Made by a program: the position numbers and the translations under genes. Of a stretch of 64,000 nucleotides of DNA, positions 1 through 11,512 are shown piece by piece. The notes beneath the pieces were generated by a model. The model was not told the DNA's origin. It made no database searches and saw nothing but the letters and a program-made list of their open reading frames with translations. Origin of the DNA: Rhyacichthys aspro (taxonomy: Eukaryota > Chordata > Actinopteri > Gobiiformes > Rhyacichthyidae); NCBI GenBank assembly GCA_036850595.1, contig CM072166.1, positions 17,752,198-17,816,197 of the forward strand, written 5' to 3'. The number at the start of each line of letters is the position of its first letter. Position 1 is the stretch's first letter.

Positions 1-40
1 ACATGGGAAGGACATGCAGACTCCTCACAGAAATGCCTGC
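1..40 (-). repeat. Fragment of tRNA-derived fish SINE
   Basis: ggacatgcagactcctcacagaaa matches the body of the SINE seen nearly complete at 55428-55865 and 47318-47618 (ggacatgcaaattcctcacagaaag). The copy is cut by the window edge. Confidence 0.6.
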
Positions 41-519
41 GTTAAGCTGGAAATTTTGTTTCAAATGTGTGTAGAGGAATAAACACTATTAAAATTAAAA
101 CAGCATTGTTTAGCATTTAACTGTATATTGGGGTCTCTGTGTACAGCAGCTTGGGGCCCCTTTACTCTGTAGAAACACCTCTGCTCATGTGGAAAAGTAC
201 TGGATGCAGATCCTACAACTACTCAATGTATGAAACACAAGATGACTTTGTTAAATATTGCAATCCCGATATAAGTTGGAAATATTGAATTTTCCATTTA
301 CCATTGGGGATAATAAACATTTTAAAATGGAATTGGAAAAATATTTTATGGTGTTGATGCACTTATTGATATTACATACACTTTGCCTGTGGACTATATT
401 CTACAGCCCTGGTCCTTTTGTTTAATGTTCTTTTGAATGTTATGTTCTGTCCATCCCGGGGCAAACTAAATGTGTGAAACAGTGACAAAATGGCCTTGAC
501 TGAACAGAGGGGACCTTAC

Positions 520-680
520 CATGGTTGGACTTGGAGCTGTGGACCGGGGTGTAGTGGTTCTTGGACGAGGTTCTGATCGGCGTGTTGTCTTTGGGTGAGC
601 CGTTCATGGCTGCGAAGTTCTCACAGTCGTACTGCGATATGGGGATGGGCCCCTGCTGCCTCAGGATATCTGCGAGGGCC
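520..680 (-). CDS. shisa6: Shisa6-like protein, coding exon 2 (juxtamembrane cytoplasmic segment)
   Basis: Continuation of the exon at 3334-2808 across an intron of 2127 bp. The acceptor is a pyrimidine run ending ...TTTCAG (687-681). The first base completes the split Arg codon, and the reading frame continues ALADILRQQGPIPISQYD. The exon encodes about 53 residues, including SPKDNTPIRTSSKNHYTPVH, a segment characteristic of the SHISA6 cytoplasmic tail. It ends CATG followed by GTAAGG, a strong donor at 519-514, leaving a phase-1 junction. The remaining tail, with the C-terminal PDZ ligand expected for the family, must lie beyond position 1; I found no further exon in 1-519. The reading frame past 520 runs into intron sequence and is not coding. 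Confidence 0.9.
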
Positions 681-2807
681 CTGAAATCCAACAAACATGT
701 TAGTGGCCTTCTGTGCGCCTACAGGATGTTCTGTTTGTTTGTGGGAGCAGCTGAGTTCAGGATGCAGCTCGGTGTTGGCTCCTCGCCCAATGGCTGCTAA
801 TTGTTAAGACAGTCTTATGCCATGATGTGATATTCACCGCTGCTCAGTGTTTTTTAAGTGGAGTGTTCATTTGCAAGAGAAACCACTGGATGTGTGAGTC
901 TAATTAGGTTGATTCTGAATGTTTTTCAGAGCGCACCAGGTGCATATGGAAGGATGAAGCCCCCGAGGGGGAGCGAGGCGGGGGAGGAGAGAACCAATCA
1001 CGATCAAAGTAAGTTCAAAAAGTGTTTGTTTGCTTTTTTTGGCACCGCTTTTGAAAAGGGAAATCAAATTACTTTTGCACCGCCGATGCAACTCAAAAGC
1101 TTCTGTAGGACAAATGTATCGAGCTTGTAACCTTTGCTTTTAAATTAATTTTTAACCCCCACCCCCCCCCACCCACACTCTTCCTGTTCCTTATTGAATG
1201 TGCAGCAGTGCGTGCATGTCACACGACCTTGATACAGCCCCAACGTTAACACTATCCATTATTCACAGTCTTAAGATTGCTCAAGTGTTGAATAATGCAT
1301 CCAATAAAAAAAACCTATTCAATCTTGGGGAAATATTATGTGTCAGCATTTGTTCCCTGACGTGGTTTAACATGTGGTCCACTCATGTATGAGAAGTCTC
1401 GTACAGAGGGCCCCTGGAGGAGGCAGGAGCCAGCTGAGGAGGTACAATGCAATCATCCACCAAGGTATCCCAAATCTGCTAAACACTGCTGTCAACTGCC
1501 GGACTGAACTCACCAGACGGCCATGATGTGAGGGAACGGGGCTGGGTCAGGCTGAGGTTTGACAGCCGCTCGCCTTGACCTGACAGCCTCGTGAGCGGAA
1601 TATCGGGGCTAATATTAGTTAGAGCGATAAAAGGAGCCTGGCTTTGATGTCTCAGCTAAAAAGAAAAATCTGCAAACACGGACAAACTGTACCAAATCTT
1701 GTGTAAATGTTTGGCATGTGTGCCTTACACTCCCACTCTAATCAGGCATAAACACACAGATAATCAATGCCAGTTAATGCACAACCACTACATGAGTTTA
1801 TGTGCTCCTGATGTGTAGTTTTGAAAATTGTGGGATATGATGACTAGATTTGGCTTCAAACTGTCTTTTGGAGCAATATTATCCACACTTTTCTGACTAT
1901 TCTACTCTATAATATTTATATGAGACACTTTCCATCAATATCGTATACTTCGTAACAAATGCCCCCAATATATTACATAAAAGAATATAAACACTACACT
2001 ATCACAGTTTCAAATTGATCCTAAAGCTAACATTTGATTCTTTTGATTTTATTGATTTTAATCAGCTTGTTGATTTATTGTACTCAGAGACTGATGTAAA
2101 CCTCTTTTGTAAAATAATAATTTTAAAATCTAATCTTAAAATTTAGTTGTACTGTATATAAAGTTATATATGGCTGCTCCATATATTGCAAATTTTTTGC
2201 CATGGCGATTTCAACAACAGCATCCATACCCCAAACAGCTGCTTATATGGCAAAACTATTATGGTCAAAATTATTGCATTTACATTACATTGTGGTGAAG
2301 CCAAATCAGTGTAATACTGTCCAGAGTCGTGTATTTCTTCTTCTTCATATGAATTCAGTTGAACCTTGTCACAGGTAATATTATTATTGTAATATTCAAC
2401 ATTCTCACTGCATATTGTATGATTTCCTAATATGATGCAGCCCTACACTCATGTCACTTTTCCCTTATTTAAGCTGTCAATGAGTGCAACCTTGCTTGTG
2501 AGTACTTTCACTGAGGTGTGGTGCAACAAAAAACACTGCAAACCACATTCTCACTCGCTTTTTAGGGTGTAATCTTTGGATAAGGCTTTACAATATTACA
2601 ACTTGAATTTAGGCCAATATCATTGTAGTTTAAAGAGAAAAGCCAGCTGATTTTGTGTTTATTGGAGTCTTGGGTGTTGGTCAGCCCATTACCAATAACA
2701 GTTAATCTCAGCAGAGGTTTTACAGCTAATGAGAAAACCCAGCCTTGGCAGCTGACCAAGTGAAGGAATCCTGACGTGTGTGATTTAATGAAACTCCATT
2801 CATTTAC
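681..2807 (-). other. shisa6 intron 1
   Basis: Intron between the two shisa6 exons: GT at 2807-2806, AG at 682-681 on the minus strand. It is AT-rich, especially 1860-2450. A short GC-rich patch lies at about 957-990 and a C-run at 1157-1173. No further exon or clear mobile element was recognised inside it. Confidence 0.85.
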
Positions 2808-3334
2808 CTGTGGATGTTCATCTCCTGAGGCGGCTCCGTAGCTTTGTCATACGCCACTTTGGCGGACACCCCCAGCACTATGATGAAGGCTATGATCCCA
2901 CAGGTGATGTAGACCGCCGTGTTGGTCGGGTCCATGCTGGGGTCGTACGTGTCGCCGGTGGGGACGGGCGAAGGGGCGGCCGTCTGGACCCACTTGGGGG
3001 ACTGGTAGTTATCGCAGGCTTTCTGATTGAGTCTGTCCTTCTTGTACTCGCAGCAGAAGCGCAGGAAACACGTCCCGCAGCAGTAGCGGTGGTCAGTGTT
3101 GTTGCACTCGAACATTTTGTCGTACTGGCCGCTCACGTCGTAGTAGCCCAGGCAAGTGTCGTGTGTGCTGACAGGCACCGGGGGAGAGGTCTTCGGCTGG
3201 AGCACGGTGGGGACTACGGTCGTTTTAGGCGGCTTCCGAGTTGAAGGTTTGGTCTTTTTGGCGGGTGTTGCAGCGCCTAGCACGCCCAAAGGGTCCAAGT
3301 ATATCAACAGCAGCAAGACGTGTCCTATCCCCAT
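2808..3334 (-). CDS. shisa6: Shisa6-like protein, coding exon 1 (signal peptide, Cys-rich domain, TM)
   Basis: Shisa family single-pass membrane protein; in mammals SHISA6 is an auxiliary subunit of synaptic AMPA receptors. From the ATG at 3334 the exon encodes 175 codons plus 2 nt. Residues 1-20 are a hydrophobic signal peptide (MGIGHVLLLLIYLDPLGVLG). A basic/proline/threonine linker follows to about residue 60. The Shisa cysteine domain covers about 61-110, with CLGYYDVSGQYDK, CCGTC and RFCC and cysteines at 61, 77, 85, 86, 89, 94, 95 and 107. There is an N-glycosylation sequon at N78-N79-T80. A transmembrane helix lies at about 140-160 (VYITCGIIAFIIVLGVSAKV). The exon ends in EMNIH plus AG of a split Arg codon, directly before GTAAAT (donor at 2807-2806). 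An in-frame TTG upstream (3349) is not a credible start, because the ATG begins the signal peptide. YYDVSGQYDK and EMNIHR...ALADILRQQGPIPI point to SHISA6 over SHISA7/8/9. The N-terminal linker is shorter than I remember for mammals. Confidence 0.93.
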
Positions 3335-3670
3335 GTTGAGTAACTTCAAGTTGTGTAAAGAAGCTGCGGTTTCTGGGTTATTTTTGATTATAATTATTTT
3401 TTTTCTTTAGTCTGTAAGTTTGGCCACCGAGTCTTCGTCTTCCCGCGCCGCCGTCATCGTTGAATACAAGTGAGTCAAGGGCACCTCTCGGCTTTTATTG
3501 ATACGCGGTGGCACGAGCGCTGCATATCCTGAGCGCGAGGAGACCGCGGCTCTTTGATGTGCGCGCCTTTTTCCCCCGGGCTCAGGCGTCGCTGTCCGTG
3601 GTGCTGAATCCAGCTCAGTCACTTCTTCTTGACTCAAAGTTGGGCTGAAGAGACAGTTTAAAGCCACACG
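3335..3670 (-). promoter_or_regulatory. CpG-rich 5' UTR / start region of shisa6
   Basis: Immediately upstream of the shisa6 ATG, 3420-3620 is much richer in G+C and CpG than the surrounding AT-rich DNA (for example cttcccgcgccgccg and gcgcgaggagaccgcgg). This fits a CpG-island first exon/promoter. No TATA box or defined transcription start can be assigned. The open frame across 3407-3667 on this strand has no recognisable domain and is treated as UTR/promoter. A second CpG-containing patch at about 4025-4170 could be a further upstream element. Confidence 0.45.
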
Positions 3671-5950
3671 GGCTCATTAGGCACCTTCCTCACGTCACAT
3701 CACAGCGGCGTCATTATTAATTAACACGCTTCTTTCTAATCAGCCATTATTGTTTAACTCCTAAAGTCTTATTTGCACTTTGACTGAGCCACATCAACAC
3801 AGCACAGTTAAGCCTCTATAAAAGTATCCATAACTGTCAATATACTGCCGATATATCATAGCGTACTGCATAACAGATTTCTATTTTTTATTTTATTTTA
3901 CAAAACAATAGTCTACAGTACTTTTAAACATCTATTGCTTACTTAGCCTAATGAACTGTATGTTAAAGCATCCTAGAAGCAGCCTACCTCAGTCAGGACC
4001 CCTCCGGAGACTTGTTCTGCGCCTGTGTCTCCTGAAAGTGAGGAGGATGTGAGCGCTCTGAAGCAGACCCCGGACATCCCTCTCTCCGTGGCTCGGTGTC
4101 GCTCGTGGCCCCGCCCCCTGCTTCTGACGTCACTCCGTTGCTGGCGTCAGAATTCAGCCGAGGAGTGCTCAAACACTCCCCTCCCTTCACATGACACCTC
4201 CAGCAGTGAGCAAGTCTGTTTATTGGCATTAACGCTTTGGATTCAATTTGCAGCTCAGAGCTCTGTCCAAACAGCACAGTCACTGGATTACTTCTGTTAC
4301 TACTGGATTCTTTATTCTTCTATTTTGCCTAACGTTTCCTGGATAACACTTAGACTTTAGCAGCTTTGTGTGTTGTTCTTTGGATTCAAGCTTAATTACC
4401 TTTGCTTTACCTCTGGAAATGTGTTCAGAAGTTCTGATTATGTCATATTCAACAGTCAGAACAGACCAATATAAATTGTGAACTTTTATTAATGGGAGAT
4501 AGCGCCTTCAAGCTCCTGTTTTATGGAATCAGCTCCACTTCATGTTAGAAAGACAGACAGTATCTATATTAAGGTTGGATTTAAGACCTTCATTTTTTTT
4601 TTAATAGGGCTTATGGTCAGGACATGGGCTATAAGAACAGTCAGGAGTAACCGCAGAGTTTGTTATTATTTTTAGACAGCCATCTCTAAATGAGCTAAGC
4701 TGCTCTAAGGCCTACTGGGGGCAGTATGACACACTGAGCTTCCATACTGTGGGTCTGTCTGTTCTCTTATTTCTATTATTTCACTGTGATTGCAGTATTA
4801 GTTTACATCTCTGCTTATTTCATTGCTATTCACTCGTTGTCCCTATGTTGTAGAAGTCCAGCCCTGTGTTAGACCTTAGCTAACCCAAATGTGAAATGTT
4901 CATATTTACTTGTGACTGTTTGGGACTCCTCTGTCAAATAACAGTGAATTGAAGTAAACTGAACTGATGCCAATGATCCTCTTCATGACAGAGGCTCACC
5001 AACTCATCACCATAATCAGTTGGTCAAACATATAGTGCAGTTTTTCACCTGCACCCACTTGAACCTGGAGTGGTCTCAGAGTTAAGTCTCTTGAGTTATG
5101 TGCAGTAAATTGCATTGTTTACTGAAAATAACTACATTATTTTAAATACATTTAGTATCTATGCAATTTGTATCCTGTTTAAGTTTAGGTTTAGTTCTCT
5201 TACCTTGTAGCTGGAATCATGCGAGATTTGTGAGTGCACAAAGTCATGAAAATCCATCTTTGCCCAAACCGGCTGTGACCTGGCAGGACTGACGGTTCTG
5301 AGTGGGTTTTAGGTTTGAGGATGTAGTGACTGTTTTACCATTACTAATGAAAACAACATGGAGCTGCCCTGATTAACTCTGTGGTTACTCACATGATAAA
5401 TCCAATCACCTCCAGTTATTCATTTGAAGTACCTGCCCTTTACAAACACTTTCTATGAATCACTCCAACTAATTAGATCTCTACCTGTTCTCATGACTTA
5501 CTCTTTGCAACTTTTGTAATAAGGAAATCATGTTTAAGCTATTATTGAAAAAAAAAAACCCACACAACCACAGAGTCGCATATAACTGTAAAAAGTAGTG
5601 ACTCAGTATTTTGATGATGTTAAATTACAGTTAAAATTTTAGTCATAGTCTATAATTAACTGGACATGTTTACAGGACTAACCAGTTTACCAACCATTTT
5701 TGTGGCTTTAAAGTGTTAGTGTGTGGAGTCTTGGTGACATCTGGTGGCAAAAATGCAGATTGGCATTGCACTCCTCACATTCCTATGTTTTTAGTGCATG
5801 TGAACAGCTATGGCACCATAAGAACTAACCCAGTGCAAGAATGTGTGCTCCAAAAGTTAAGTTTTTTTTACTCTCAATGCTCCTTTACAAATATCATATT
5901 TGAAAACTTGTGGTGGGAAAATACTTGATTTTAATCACCAGTCGAAATAT
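3671..5950. other. Intergenic, no gene recognised
   Basis: AT-rich DNA upstream of shisa6. Open frames at 3993-4360 lack domains. 4025-4170 has scattered CpGs. The 5701-5770 segment shares a short motif with 29442-29470 (see findings). Nothing else could be supported. Confidence 0.6.
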
Positions 5951-5959
5951 ATGTAGAAC

Positions 5960-6385
5960 TGATTCTGGTTGCTCTGCAGTCTTTAGACTTGAGCACGGCC
6001 TTTTACACAGTTGACCACCAGTTTTTACTACTGCAACCTAAACGAGTACCAGACATTAACGGTACAGCCCTGAACTTCCAGGTTCCAGTCGTATCTAAAA
6101 GACAGGTCCCCCAAGGGTTAATTTTAGCTCCTGTACTTTTTGTACTTTTTTCACTTCTTGTCATTGCTTCACAGATGACCTGCAAGTATCTTTGCCGTTT
6201 AAGACCCTAGCCCTTCTAAACTGCCTTTTTGAAGTAAAGGACTGGTTGGCATGAAACTTTTTTCTTACAACAGAACAGCTCTAAAAAAATTTAAATCCTT
6301 ATCAAAGACTCATTTGCTGTAAAGCTCTTTGGGCAGTGATGGCTGATTTAAATGTGCTATATAAATACACTTGACCTTGACCTCA
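5960..6385 (+). mobile_element. L2/CR1-like LINE remnant (RT fragment plus 3' tail)
   Basis: Translation around 5980-6150 contains LSTAFYTVDHQ followed shortly by VPQGLILAPVLFVLF. These are recognisable as LINE reverse-transcriptase motif A (normally FDTVDH) and motif B (PQGS.LGP). They lie only ~35 residues apart, with the intervening palm region missing. Further on, ctctttgggcagtg...gtgctatataaatacac at about 6326-6370 resembles the 3' end of L2-type fish LINEs. Stops and deletions make this a dead, internally shortened copy. The clade (L2, CR1 or Rex1) is not certain. Confidence 0.7.
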
Positions 6386-6389
6386 ATAT

Positions 6390-7317
6390 GGTTTCAACAG
6401 TGATTTAACAAAATGAACTCAAATTCAAAAAATCCTCAACAATCACTGATCACCTGTAAAGCATTGACAGTGTTTTCTTAGATGAAGAGTCACTGCACTT
6501 AGCTGTAGTGCACACTCTATTCTCACTCTGCGATCACCAAACGCTGAGGGTGCATTGCCACCAGCAGCTGTGAGAGCTGTGGGACTTTAAATCGCACTCG
6601 ACTCTGAAGCCGTGATGAGAATGCAGAACATTATTTGTGGCAGCCAGGAGATTGTAATGATGAGGCCTGGAGAGCACTAGTGAAGATCAGAGGAAGAGAA
6701 AAGGGTCGTTGTCAGACCCCAGGGACCCATTTTCATTTAAACAGACTTATCTTTTAAAATGTGTGTTCCCCACAATAACAGTCTGGGACAGTGACAGTGA
6801 TTTCTTTCTGAGGAACTGTCATTGTAGATTCATTGTGCTGGATTCTAAATGGGCTTTGAATACAGCCTGTTTTTCAGATGGTAACAGTAATGACTTGTTC
6901 CATGTGCATTTATTTGCAGGTGTGATTCTCTGTTTAAATTACTTCTGATTTAAAATAAAGCCACGCCTGCACCTGGTGATTTTGTACAAATGACACATTA
7001 CACATGGTCCAAAGGCTGGGAGGTTGTATGTTTCCTGAACTGGGCATTACAAGGAATCTTAAGTTGAGGAAAGCATTATGGGAGATGTAGTCTCTAAAGA
7101 GCAGTGATTCCTAGCAATGTTATATGCCCATAACGTGTTGACTACAGAATTCAGGCACCTCAACAACTTACTTCATTCTGCTTCATTTGAGGAGATCTTA
7201 CATACAAAAAGTAACTATATCAAGGATGTAAGAAGTTAAACAAGAGTTTAATGTGAAAAGAAAAAGATACATTTTTATGCCAGAAAAGCCATCATGTAAA
7301 CATTTGTGAAATCAGTA

Positions 7318-7354
<37 letters not shown>

Positions 7355-10300
7355 GCATCTGCAGATACAAAGGGAATCAAAACAGTTTCCTTCCCCTATT
7401 GACTTCCACCCAATCCAACAGTCTCCTCTTCCCGTTACTTTGGCTTTCCTTTAGAATAAATGTTGCTGAAAGGGAGAGAACTCCAGTCATACTTGGACAA
7501 GCCATATGTGTTTAGCTTGTGATCTACTGTATTGTTTATTGTTGTAGGACTGCCACAGATATAAGGGCTGTTACTATGTCATTCAGAAAGTTTGCTGCAT
7601 TTGGGACAGGTGCTGCTGGTTAAGCCTCTGACTCTCTGTTTTTAATAATCCTAGCCCTGTTTTACCATTCCAAAAATATCAATGTCAGGCACATACAATA
7701 GGCAGCTCATGTACCCCAGCTCTTTCAGCTGACTATAAAGAACTAACACCCTAACACATAACACACCAACTAAATGCCCCTCCCACATAAAGGTAAAATG
7801 ATGAAATATAGCAGCTTCTACAGTATATGGATGTTTGTTAGCTCAGTGGGTTTGTTGCCAGTGATTAATTTCTGTGGTAAAAACCTCTTCCCATTAGGCC
7901 TACAGTTAAAGACATGAGACATGAGTAAATCTCTCACTTGCGCTTGCCCCATATTTTTGTTAAAGAGAGAATTCTGCATGATAGTCACAAAGTTTAAACA
8001 GAAATGCAATAAAAAAACTGGTGCTGTTGCAGAGCAGAAAGGATGACAGAGTATGTGTGGGGCCTGTCAGAGCCCAGCAGCAGATCAGATACCTGTGCAG
8101 TACGGGGGTCACTGCTAACCGCCTCACAGAGGAAATTGTTTATTCCACAGACAAATCTCAAACCCAGGACAACTTCCATAAAAACACTGAGACTTTCCTG
8201 ACTGTGGCACTTTTCGCTGCTGTCACTGCGCATCGCCTCCGGAGGATAGACACAACCAAGGTGGAATGCCAGCTCTCATTAGAAAAAGGATTTCAAAAGC
8301 TCTCTGACAGCAACAGTAGGGGGAAATGCTTTGCATAAGCATCTTTTTTTATTCTCACCAGTGGTGTGACTGGCAGCAGGTTATAGTACCCACAGATCCT
8401 AATTTAAAGTCTCTCAAACACACTCTATCTGCTCTGAGACGACCTCAGTTGCTCCGTTTGTCCTTCAGGAGGCTCGAGTCAAAGATGTGCTGATGAAAAG
8501 CACTATTTTGTCATTTATGCTATTAGTGTCTCCTTTCAGTGCGCCTTATTCACCCTGAGTGATGTGTAAACGAGCTGGGAGCCATCACACTTGTGTCTCA
8601 ATCCGAAACCAACAACGCAGCTGATTGGGAGATGGAGAGGCAGTTGCTTAGTAACGGCGTTTTACGATGCTATCCGTACTTGTTGTAATGAAAAATTTAC
8701 ACTGCTCACTACTGAAGTATTCTCCTGGAGTAGAGTATGAGATATGGATGTGCTTAGAGACGTATGGACCAGGGCTGAGGCACACAGGAGCACAGACAGA
8801 GCAGAACACCACAGGAATACAAACCATACCTTCTCCACGTGAACTGTGTTTTACCTGCTTGGCTTTTTCATTTTTTGTTGGCTTATATGCTCTTATTTCA
8901 ACATCTTTTAAGGACTGGCTAAAGTAGCATCCTGGGGGAGCACTTTTTTGCAACTAATAATTTGTAGGAAAAGTGTTTGTTTTTTTTTTGTTTCCTTTGA
9001 AATAACTAGTTAATAGAATCCATTCTGCCATTAAAAGTGTCTAGGCATGACTGTCTGAGATGCATTAATGCTGTCCTTCCTTCATTGACAAAAACAAAGG
9101 ACTACTGATCATAGCTTTGTTTGTTAGCTCTGCATCGTGTTGCATTACCTCAACAAGGAATGGTTTCATTTGGAACAGCATGCATATGTTTTTGTTATAG
9201 AAATGGCCATGTGACTGTTGAATGGGATAGATAATCTTTACTCACTAAAATAACAATCAACATGAGTCAGTATGAAAGATGGTAAAATGCTGCCCAGTTT
9301 TTAAACATGATGTCTCACATCATGTTTCCACATGTTGAATAAAAACTGTTGAATCATCTAATAGTACATTGTAAAAGAATTCATCTTATGATAAAACAAG
9401 AGCTTAAGATGTCATCTAGGCTTTATTATTAAGGATATTTATTTTCATTCTTTTACCAATCACATGCTAAAATGTTTTAGCTGGGGATGATCACCTTAAT
9501 CTCTCACCATATGTCAACAATAAAGTATTGGCAGATAAAACACAGAAACTACTGTACATGTACAGTACATATGTATATTGATGTATATTGGGAATACATT
9601 CACACAATGTTTGACAAGGCAGAGATAATTACAGGATCAAACTCAGAGACAGAATATTAAAGGTCAGCTCTAAACTTTAATGTAATGTCTTAGTATTTTG
9701 CGGTTGGGAAGTGGTCCAGTTTTACTTTTTTATTAAAAGAAATGCAGGAACGGTAGCTATGTTATTGGACCAGGTGGAGCTTCAATATCCATAAACACTG
9801 TGTTTAATATCTACAATGGATTTAAATGAGCAGAACCTGTGACTTGTCTAAAATAAATGTTACTTTAATGTCATTGTACAATACTGAAAACGATTGACTG
9901 GTGTGTTCCATTTTGTATATGTATATACTACAACATTTTACACAATGCACATAAGCACACATACTGGCAGACCAACCTTCAGACAGACAGTTCCATCTGA
10001 GAGCTGCTGTTTGTGACGGAGCGGAAGATGTTTCATTAAAGTTTTACCTCATACACATCTTTCCCTGCAATAAACATGACTTGTGCTGCTGCACGAGGCT
10101 GCATCTGTGTCACTACTACCCTCCTTCCTCCTCACAACCCTCTGACTAGTGCTGCCATTGTTCCAGCGATTCATTTAGATTTGATTGTCTTCTTCCTCCA
10201 GACTTATTAAAATGAGGCTGGTTTGAATCGTGCAGCTTGTGTCTGTATATCAACACTGGAAGAAGGCCCGGCTGAGCCCAGGAGAGTTCTGGAAACAGCT

Positions 10301-11394
10301 TTCTGTCAGATTTGTGTCTGTTAAATAATAAGATTCACTCTGGGCTGCAGGGAAACAGCAGGACGGAGGGTATGTGATGTGTAGGATAGTGTTTTGGGAG
10401 GAAAACGCAGAAGAGTGTCTCATGAGACTGTTGGCTATAACAGGTTTTGGTCTAAATGCAGAAATATTCATGTACCTCACAGAAGAAGGGTTTACAGGTC
10501 TTTAGCCTTGTCTTTCTGTAAAATGGAAGGCCTTCCCTGAAAGAGATGTTGTATGATAACACAGAAGATATGAAAAAAATGTCCACTGGGGGCCACATGA
10601 TTTTAGTACCACTTTTTTCACAACAGAGGTGATTGAGAAACCTGTGTGGTTGGTGTGTCTGCCGCAAGTTTCAGTGCTCAAACAATATAACATTCGTTGC
10701 CACTATGATACTCATCATGGTGAAAAATACAACAGCTGCAAAGACAACTGGGAAGAAAGAAAATAAACGAACTGTTAACAGGAACTGAGGAAACAGCAGG
10801 CTGTTTTTACATGTATCTGAGAGCTCAGTGATGCAGCAGTGAAAGATAGCTACACTACCTTAATTCTAGCAAAATAGCATTAGCATTAAAGTCATACCTC
10901 TATAATCTTTGCAGCTGATAGTGCCTTTCCGATGCAAGCTGCTCTGATGCAGTCCCATACCCTCAGAGATGAGCTTTTGTGCTGTGGCTAATAACAAGCT
11001 GATGGTCCCTGTCCTCATTAGACCACAGGACATGGCATCCATGATGTCCAAAAGTAATGTCACATTTGGATTAATCTTACAATAGAAAAGTTTTCCATTT
11101 TGCCTCAGTCAATTTTCAAATAAGCTTTGTCCCAGAGAAGACAGCGTTTCTGTATAGTGTTTACTATCCATGTCTTCTTTGCTTGATAACAGCTTTAACT
11201 CTCCTTTGTGGACAGCACTAAACTGTGTTCACAGACAGTGACTTCTGGAAGTGTTCTTTATCCATGCCGTGATTTCCAGAACAGAATCAGGACGGTTTTT
11301 AATGCAATGCTACATTTTTGATATTGGGTTGGGTACATTTTTGTTTTAATATAAAGATAGAAATTAACTATAAAATAATATTTGTTATGTTTAG
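6390..11394. other. Intergenic, no gene recognised
   Basis: AT-rich sequence with a (CA)n microsatellite at 7323-7352. Small open frames (e.g. 8021-8338, 8648-8953) show no domains or coding character. 10860-11320 has the look of an interspersed fish repeat (I recall similar multicopy sequence), but I cannot name it. Confidence 0.5.
7323..7352. repeat. (CA)n microsatellite
   Basis: Uninterrupted AC dinucleotide run of about 15 units. Confidence 0.97.
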
Positions 11395-11512
11395 TCTGCA
11401 ACCAACTGGCCACTGTCCAGGGTGTAGGCCCAAAGCTGCTGGGATAGGCTCCAGCCACCCGTGACCCCCTATGGAACTAAGCGGTAGAAAATGAATGAAT
11501 AAATGAATGTTT
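11395..11512 (+). repeat. SINE 3' tail
   Basis: caactggccactgtccaggg, then gctgctgggataggctccag, then gcggtagaaaatgaatgaat. This is the 3' third of the SINE at 28903-29214, ending in the same GAATGAAT tail. The tRNA-like head is missing, so it is a 5'-truncated copy. Confidence 0.75.

Noticed and set aside
2810..3410. Plus-strand open frames of 144 and 84 codons over shisa6 exon 1
   Set aside because: Antisense shadows of the GC-rich shisa6 exon; no domain and incompatible with the spliced gene on the minus strand.
8021..8338. 105-codon plus-strand open frame
   Set aside because: No domain or splice context, overlaps an equally long antisense frame; chance open frame.
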